Positions 59,208-64,000 of a DNA stretch of 64,000 bases are shown here, in pieces. Where the stretch lies: contig CAJNDS010000069.1 of NCBI GenBank assembly GCA_905221605.1, forward strand, positions 981,106 to 1,045,105. Reading direction: 5' to 3'. A model generated the notes under the pieces. That model did not search any database, was not told the origin of the DNA, and worked only from the letters and a program-made list of their open reading frames with translations. Position numbers and translations under genes: made by a program. Position 1 is the stretch's first letter; every line of letters begins with the position of its first letter. Source of the DNA: Symbiodinium natans (lineage: Eukaryota; Sar; Dinophyceae; Suessiales; Symbiodiniaceae).

Positions 59208-62200
59208 GCAGGAATCTAAATCTTGGAGCCCCCTTTGACCCTTACCAAATCCCACCATAAGGCAACCGTAAAACCCCTACACCCAACTGAGCCCAAACAA
59301 ACCCAACGAAACCTAACTAAACCCAAACAACCCCAACTAACTAAACCCAATTTCAACCCAACCAAGCCTCGCTACTTCCCCCCCCCCTCTCCCCTTCTAG
59401 TTTCAGGTGAAGGCTAGCGTGGAGCTAGCCGTGGCCGAGCATCCGCGCCTACGGGAGGTCCTCTCGGACTGCGGCCTCTGGGAGGACAGGGTTTTGAGGG
59501 CATTTTTGGGCTATCAATATTACGGCTTTTCGGACCTCAAACAGTTCCGAATTTGGGAGCTTAGGGTTATCTGATGGGCACTTTCAAGGCATATGCAAGA
59601 TTATGCAAGCTGCTTGACCAAAGCGTGTTCGCTAGTTCTCCTTTGCTTCCTGCAAGGTACTGCCTGGCGCTTGAACCACACCCTACACCCTAAAAGCCCT
59701 AAACCCCAAACCCGAAAACTCGACAGCTGCCGGTGCTGCACTTCGTGTTACGAGTTGTTCTGGCGAAGGGTTCAGGGTTCAGGGTTCAGGGTTCAGGGCT
59801 GGGTTCAGGAGGCCAATGTGTTGGGCCGCTCCCTAGCACTTTTGGAGGTCAGGCTTTGGGTTGCGCAAGGCTTCGGAAGGCACCGCAAGCAGCGACCGTT
59901 CCCCACATTCACTCGGAAGTTCCCTCAGCGACGCGCCCCAAGTCCTAACCTCTAAGACACCAAAGGTTCAGTCCTACGAGGACAGGTTAGGTTTGTATGG
60001 ATACGATCTCGGATGACCAAACCCTACAGCAGACCTTAAGCCCAAAACCCTAAACCCAAAGCCCTAAACCATACATCCGACCTGGGCACGTCCCATCGTC
60101 CTCGGTCCTGAAGCTTTGAGATGGGTTTCGAGTTTACGCTCATCCCTAAACTCCTAAGTCCTAAAGCCCGAAAAGCCCTTAAATCCCTAAACGCTAAACC
60201 CTCAACGCCTGCAAGCTCTAGGAAGTAGAGCTGGACCTCGAGACCCACCTGCGCTGGATTCGCGATGTTGGCGAGGCTAAGGTGCGGTCCAGACGGGTGC
60301 TTCGGGCGGTTTGGGCGGTTTAGGGTTGGGGGGTTTGGGGGTTCAGGGTTTGAAGGGGAAATTTGTAAGTCTGCCCTCCCCACTCTGCATTTCTTCGTAT
60401 CGACACCCTGATGCTAGTTCCCCAAAGGCCCTGTAAGCCTTACAAGCACTAAACCCCAAAACCCCAAACTCCACACCCTAAACCCTAGACCCTAAACCCT
60501 GAACCCACCTCTGGGAGACTTGAGGCTCTAGATGTCGATGTCCGGGGGTAGCTTAATACCCAAAGTATGCCAAGCACTAGTGCCTGTAGGAGTTGGAGCT
60601 TAAACCCTGAACGCACCTAAGCCCGTAACCCATAGCCGTTCAACCCTTTAAACCCCAAACCCCAAACCCCAAACCCTAAACCCGAAACCCCAAGCCCTGA
60701 ACGACAATAGCCTTGTGCTCGCAGGGCCGGGAGGAAGATCCAGAAATCGTACGCGCGATGCACAGCATGCCTGCATTCGATGATGCCACTGCCAGGACCG
60801 CAGTTTATGGGGTTGAGGGGTTTAAGGGGCTTAGGGTTGAGGCCCTAAGCACCCGAACCCCCTAAAGCCTTGAAACGCCTCAACTTACGTTCGCCAGGAC
60901 GCCCCGCTGGCAAGTCATCGCGACACCGCGGAAGATGTGCAGACCTCAGCTCCGGGCCAACGTAACGTAAGCTATGATAGAAACAGCTTGTTCTTGGCGA
61001 GAGCAGATATGGCTCCTTAATTATAAGTATTGCTGAGCCTTCCGACATCTTCTGACCCAAAGCATAAACCCTGAACCTCGGGATTGGAGCCTTCGGGGTC
61101 TTACCTTCGGAGCTGTAGCGACTGCTGAAGCCTGATTCCTACTTGGCCTCTTCAGGGGCCCACTTTATGAGCTTAGGATTTAGGGCTTTGGGGTTGAGTG
61201 CCCCCATTCTAGAGTCCTAGAGGTTCCATCTGAGCGGGCCGTACTTTAGAACCTCTGCCAGATCCTGAGCCCAATGCCCGAAACCCAGAACCCAAAACCC
61301 TAAACACGGGACCTCAAATATCCAAGCTGAGGATTTTCCACGTGCACCATGCCGCGGTCGATGGTGTGGGCATTGCCGTCATCACCAGCACCCTTCTCCT
61401 CGGCAAGAGCTTGGGATCGTGTTTGGCGCCAAAGCCCTTTCAACCCTGAAAGTCCTTCGCCTCAGTTCCTCAAAGACTTCATAGGAGAGAGCAAGAAAAC
61501 AACCTGGAAGGGCCAAGCCCGAAAATTCCAAAACCCTCAAGTCGGACCCCTAACCCTTAAATCCACCTAAACTCTGCAACCCTAAAACTCCAAAAACCCC
61601 TCATACATGCCCAGGCCGGAAAAACACCAAAACCGCCCAAACCCCTAAGCCCTCTAACCTAAAAGGGCCTAGGGGTTTTAGGGATTGAGGTTTAGGGAAA
61701 GATTCAAATAATCAGCATCTTAAGCCCCTGAATTCGGTGCGCGCAGAAGGGGAGTGTAAGGTTTGGGGTTTACAGGATCCTGCCCCGCCAACCAGAACAA
61801 GCTTTCGCCGCTAGACCGTTAGTAGGGCTCCAATTCAAACCCTAAACCATAAGCCTGAAGCCTGCAACCCTGAAAACCCCCAAATCCCTAAACCAAACCC
61901 CTACACCGAAACCCCTAAACCCCTAAACCGAAACCACCAAACCCCTAAGCCCAAGTCAGGAACTTGAAAGAGACCGTCCAGGCCATGATCCCCGTCAGCG
62001 GGCAAAGTAGGAACAAGCTGAGACCCGCTGATCCTGGCTGCTTGGGCAGCTGCTGCGAAGGCCACGAAATGGGCCTAAATCATAAAACCCCTAATCCCCA
62101 AGAAACAGACCTATACCCTGAACCCTGACCCCTAAACCCCTGAACCCTAACACCATGAAAAAGTCCTCTTGTAGGGTCGGTTCGTGAGCTGGTTCGACAG

Positions 62201-62970
62201 TGTGCAGCACTTGTGTGCATCAGGCTTACGAAGGGCGTCGAGTGACCCTAAAAAGAGACCTAGGAATATAAAGGAGCCATTTGAGGCATATCCTGATTGT
62301 GAGCCTATATGCCTTATGGGATATGCAGGGTAGAGTAGACCCTTAACCAGAATCCTTTGCCAGGTGTCACCACCGTCCGCAGCTGTGCCCGGCACGTGAA
62401 CTTGCCCTTCCAGGGCTTGCTTTTTCCCACCCCGAGATCGCCGATCTCTACGCCGACATCTGGGGCCCAGCCGTCGCACATACGCCATTTCCATCTCGGC
62501 CCGTTCTTTGGCTGGATAGGGGGTGGGCTGAGGGTTCGGCAGGTTCTGGGCTTTGTGATTTTCCCCATCCTATTTAGGACTCTACTTCTTCAAGTGCTTG
62601 AAAGATTCCGCTTTGTTTCCAAGTCGCTGCCTGCAGCATGTTCTGGAAGACCCTAAAATCCCACTTGTAGATAGTGCTTACGGTAGGATAATTGCCTTAC
62701 AAAGGTCCTCCAAAAAAGGGAACGTACTTCACAACCCGAGGTATTCGCTGACTGCAATCCGAAGCGCCGCCCACGAGAGCGGCGTTACGGTGAACAGCGT
62801 GCTTCTTCGCCACCTGACTGCTGGCCTGCAGCAGTACTGCGAGTCTCAAGGGGACGCAAAGATCTCCACCTTCAACGTGGCCATCCCCATCAGTTTTAAG
62901 GCCCCCGACTTGGAGAGGCCAGAGCAAATGAAAGCCAACAATAACTTCAGCACACTGTGCCTGAGCTGCT
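59172..62970 (+). CDS. Wax ester synthase/diacylglycerol acyltransferase (WS/DGAT) family
   Basis: Transfers acyl-CoA acyl chains to a fatty alcohol or diacylglycerol, making wax esters or triacylglycerol at the endoplasmic reticulum or lipid droplets. Exons inferred: 59172-59207, 59407-59490, 59809-59847, 60222-60275, 60725-60795, 60898-60936, 61332-61402, 62414-62522, 62705 to about 62970. They join in phase. The active-site HHxxxDG is present as HVHHAAVDGVGI at 61342. Upstream VELAVAEHPRLRE and ELDLETHLRWI match the HPRLR and FDLxxHV elements; downstream GVTVNSVLLRHLTAGLQQY and FNVAIPISFK match TVNDVVLxxVxGALRxyL and PxSxR. The first exon lacks a clear start, and the C-terminal third is unresolved or lies beyond the window. 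One donor (60795) may be GA. Confidence 0.8.
59407..59490 (+). CDS. WS/DGAT exon with HPRLR motif
   Basis: VKASVELAVAEHPRLREVLS then DCGLWEDR. Acceptor GTTTCAG, GT donor, phase 0-0. Confidence 0.7.
59809..59847 (+). CDS. WS/DGAT candidate exon: EANVLGRSLALLE
   Basis: Acceptor GGTTCAG, GT donor, phase 0-0; not conserved. Confidence 0.4.
60222..60275 (+). CDS. WS/DGAT exon: EVELDLETHLRWIRDVGE
   Basis: Matches the DFDLDxHVRxxxLP segment. GC donor, phase 0-0. Confidence 0.7.
60725..60795 (+). CDS. WS/DGAT exon: PEIVRAMHSMPAFDDATA
   Basis: Matches the LVxxLHSxPLDxxxPLW region. The frame into the next exon requires a GA donor (AG|GACCGC); a GC donor 11 bases earlier would break the phase. Confidence 0.6.
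60898..60936 (+). CDS. WS/DGAT exon: TPRWQVIATPRK
   Basis: Supplies the PLWEVxxIEG segment just before the active site. Phase 2 at both ends; GT donor. Confidence 0.65.
61332..61402 (+). CDS. WS/DGAT active-site exon
   Basis: IFHVHHAAVDGVGIAVITST then LLL. Contains the complete catalytic HHxxxDG. GC donor (GCAAGA). Confidence 0.9.
62414..62522 (+). CDS. WS/DGAT exon: LAFSHPEIADLYADIWGPAV
   Basis: Continues AHTPFPSRPVLWLDR. Phase 1 in, phase 2 out, consistent on both sides; GT donor. Confidence 0.6.
62705..62970 (+). CDS. WS/DGAT exon, C-terminal acyltransferase half
   Basis: Contains RSAAHESGVTVNSVLLRHLT, GLQQYCESQ and TFNVAIPISFKAP, and ends near NNNFSTLCLS, the position of the family's GNxxSxxxxxLP. 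A stop at 62970-62972 follows unless a GC donor just before it is used. Confidence 0.78.
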
Positions 62971-63302
62971 GAGTGGTTTCTCTTCTACTTACTACTTACT
63001 ACTTGCTATGTTCCTCTTCACATGTAGCTGTGCCAACAAGCAAGCACCTCTAATTCCCCGATGCCCTAACATCCCTAACAAGCAAAACCCAACAATCCCA
63101 AAGCCCTTAAAACCCTAACATCTCCTTGACCAAAGCCCCAAAAACTCCAATTCCCCAACCCCCTTACAATCCTAAAACCTTCTTCGAAGCAGCGCTACCA
63201 ACAACCCTTTGCAGCCCAAAACCCGAAACCCTAAACCCCAAACCCGAAACCCGAAGCCCCAAACCCTATCCCCTAAACCCTGCAAACTGCCTCCTTCCGC
63301 AG

Positions 63303-63417
63303 CCCAGGGTCTTAAGGGTGCCGCAGCCGTCGATTCCGAACGCCTCCGCCGACGCAGAGGCGCTCGTGGACTTGCCGGGCTATGTGGACCCGAAGGAGTG
63401 GTCCATGGGCGCCTAGG
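63303..63417 (+). CDS. Exon-like island ending in a stop
   Basis: Acceptor TCCGCAG. The best frame reads PSIPNASADAEALVDLPGYV then DPKEWSMGA and TAG. It may be the last WS/DGAT exon or belong to another gene; the family C-terminus is not evident. Confidence 0.4.
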
Positions 63418-64000
63418 GCCCATGTATGGGTTTGGGGGGTTTAGGGTTGAGGGTTTGGGGTTCGAGGTTTTGGCTTTGGGATTTGGGGTGTTGGGGATTG
63501 GGGTTTGGGGTTTGGGGTTTGGGGTTCATGGGTTAGGGTTTGGGGTTCAAGGTTTCGGGACTAGGTCTTTTTGTTTTTGTTTGTTGTTCTTTTTTGTTTG
63601 GGGGGGGGGTCGGGGTCCATGGGCATTTTTCGGGGAGGGGTCCGAAATTTATTTCTTACCACGGCGGAGGGGCGGGGGGTGGATAGGGTTTAGGGTTTAA
63701 TTAGGCTTGACCTTAAGCCCTTCAAAACCCTTCAACCCTTAAACCCTACGTAGACTTTAAACCCTTAGACTCAGACCCTACACGCTAAACCGTAAACTCT
63801 TGGAAGCCAAAGCCCCTGAACCTAAGCCATCAACCCTAGCCCCGCTTGTTGTCGACCGAAGGCAATGCTGTTGGCGCCTGGGCGGCTCAAGGGATGCTCT
63901 CGCTTCTGCCGATGATGGTGGCAGCTCGGCTTCGGTGTCAGGGTTTCGGGTGTAGGGTTTAGGGGTTAGGGTTTAGGGTTTGGGGTTTGTGTTGGGTTCC
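63418..64000. repeat. Telomere-like repeat to window end
   Basis: TTTGGGG/TTTAGGG units to about 63540, a poly-G run near 63600, C-rich units from 63710. An unassigned island lies near 63850-63935 (coding-like, no motif). Confidence 0.7.

Noticed and set aside
63209-63700. 163-residue plus-strand frame
   Set aside because: Most of it is TTTGGGG/TTTAGGG repeat translated as GLGFGV; only the segment before 63418 may be coding, in another frame.

Overview
The window looks like nuclear DNA of a dinoflagellate (Dinophyceae, genus not resolved). Three things point there. Degenerate TTTAGGG/CCCTAAA telomere-type repeats fill almost all non-coding sequence. Introns are many, and GC-AG splice sites are about as common as GT-AG. 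All recognisable host genes lie on one strand in a head-to-tail block. No bacterial operons, ribosome binding sites, rRNA genes or CRISPR arrays are visible. Exons are short (15-360 nt) islands of GC-rich, periodic coding sequence. Introns tend to begin with G-rich TTTAGGG-like repeats and end with C-rich CCCTAAA-like repeats, so each intron RNA has complementary arms.

Layout. 1-2982: telomere-like repeat field with a few exon-like islands. About 2983-34870 (+): a very intron-rich gene, or more than one, encoding a repetitive, probably coiled-coil protein. Nearly all its exons are phase 0-0 modules with variants of a V/M-D-x-x-x-I/L-L motif. 35953-49355 (+): an XPC/Rad4 nucleotide-excision-repair homologue for which I could assemble 21 phase-consistent exons (478 codons plus stop). 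About 49345-53331 (+): a TauD/TfdA-like Fe(II)/2-oxoglutarate dioxygenase. One of its introns is a 107-bp element with terminal inverted repeats (introner-like). 53332-55526: intergenic DNA with two small inverted-repeat elements. 55527-58535 (-): an IS1595/Merlin-type DNA transposon with 23-bp terminal inverted repeats, whose transposase gene is interrupted by telomere-like introns. About 59172-62970 (+): a wax ester synthase/diacylglycerol acyltransferase (WS/DGAT) with the HHxxxDG active site; its C-terminus is not resolved.

The host genes (DNA repair, oxidative metabolism, neutral-lipid synthesis) show no pathway link. What they share is architecture: unidirectional order, telomere-like introns and relaxed donors. 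Exon borders were inferred from reading-frame and phase continuity, splice dinucleotides and remembered family motifs; no alignment or transcript data were available. Most long open frames in the window are translations of telomere-like or simple repeats and are not listed as genes.
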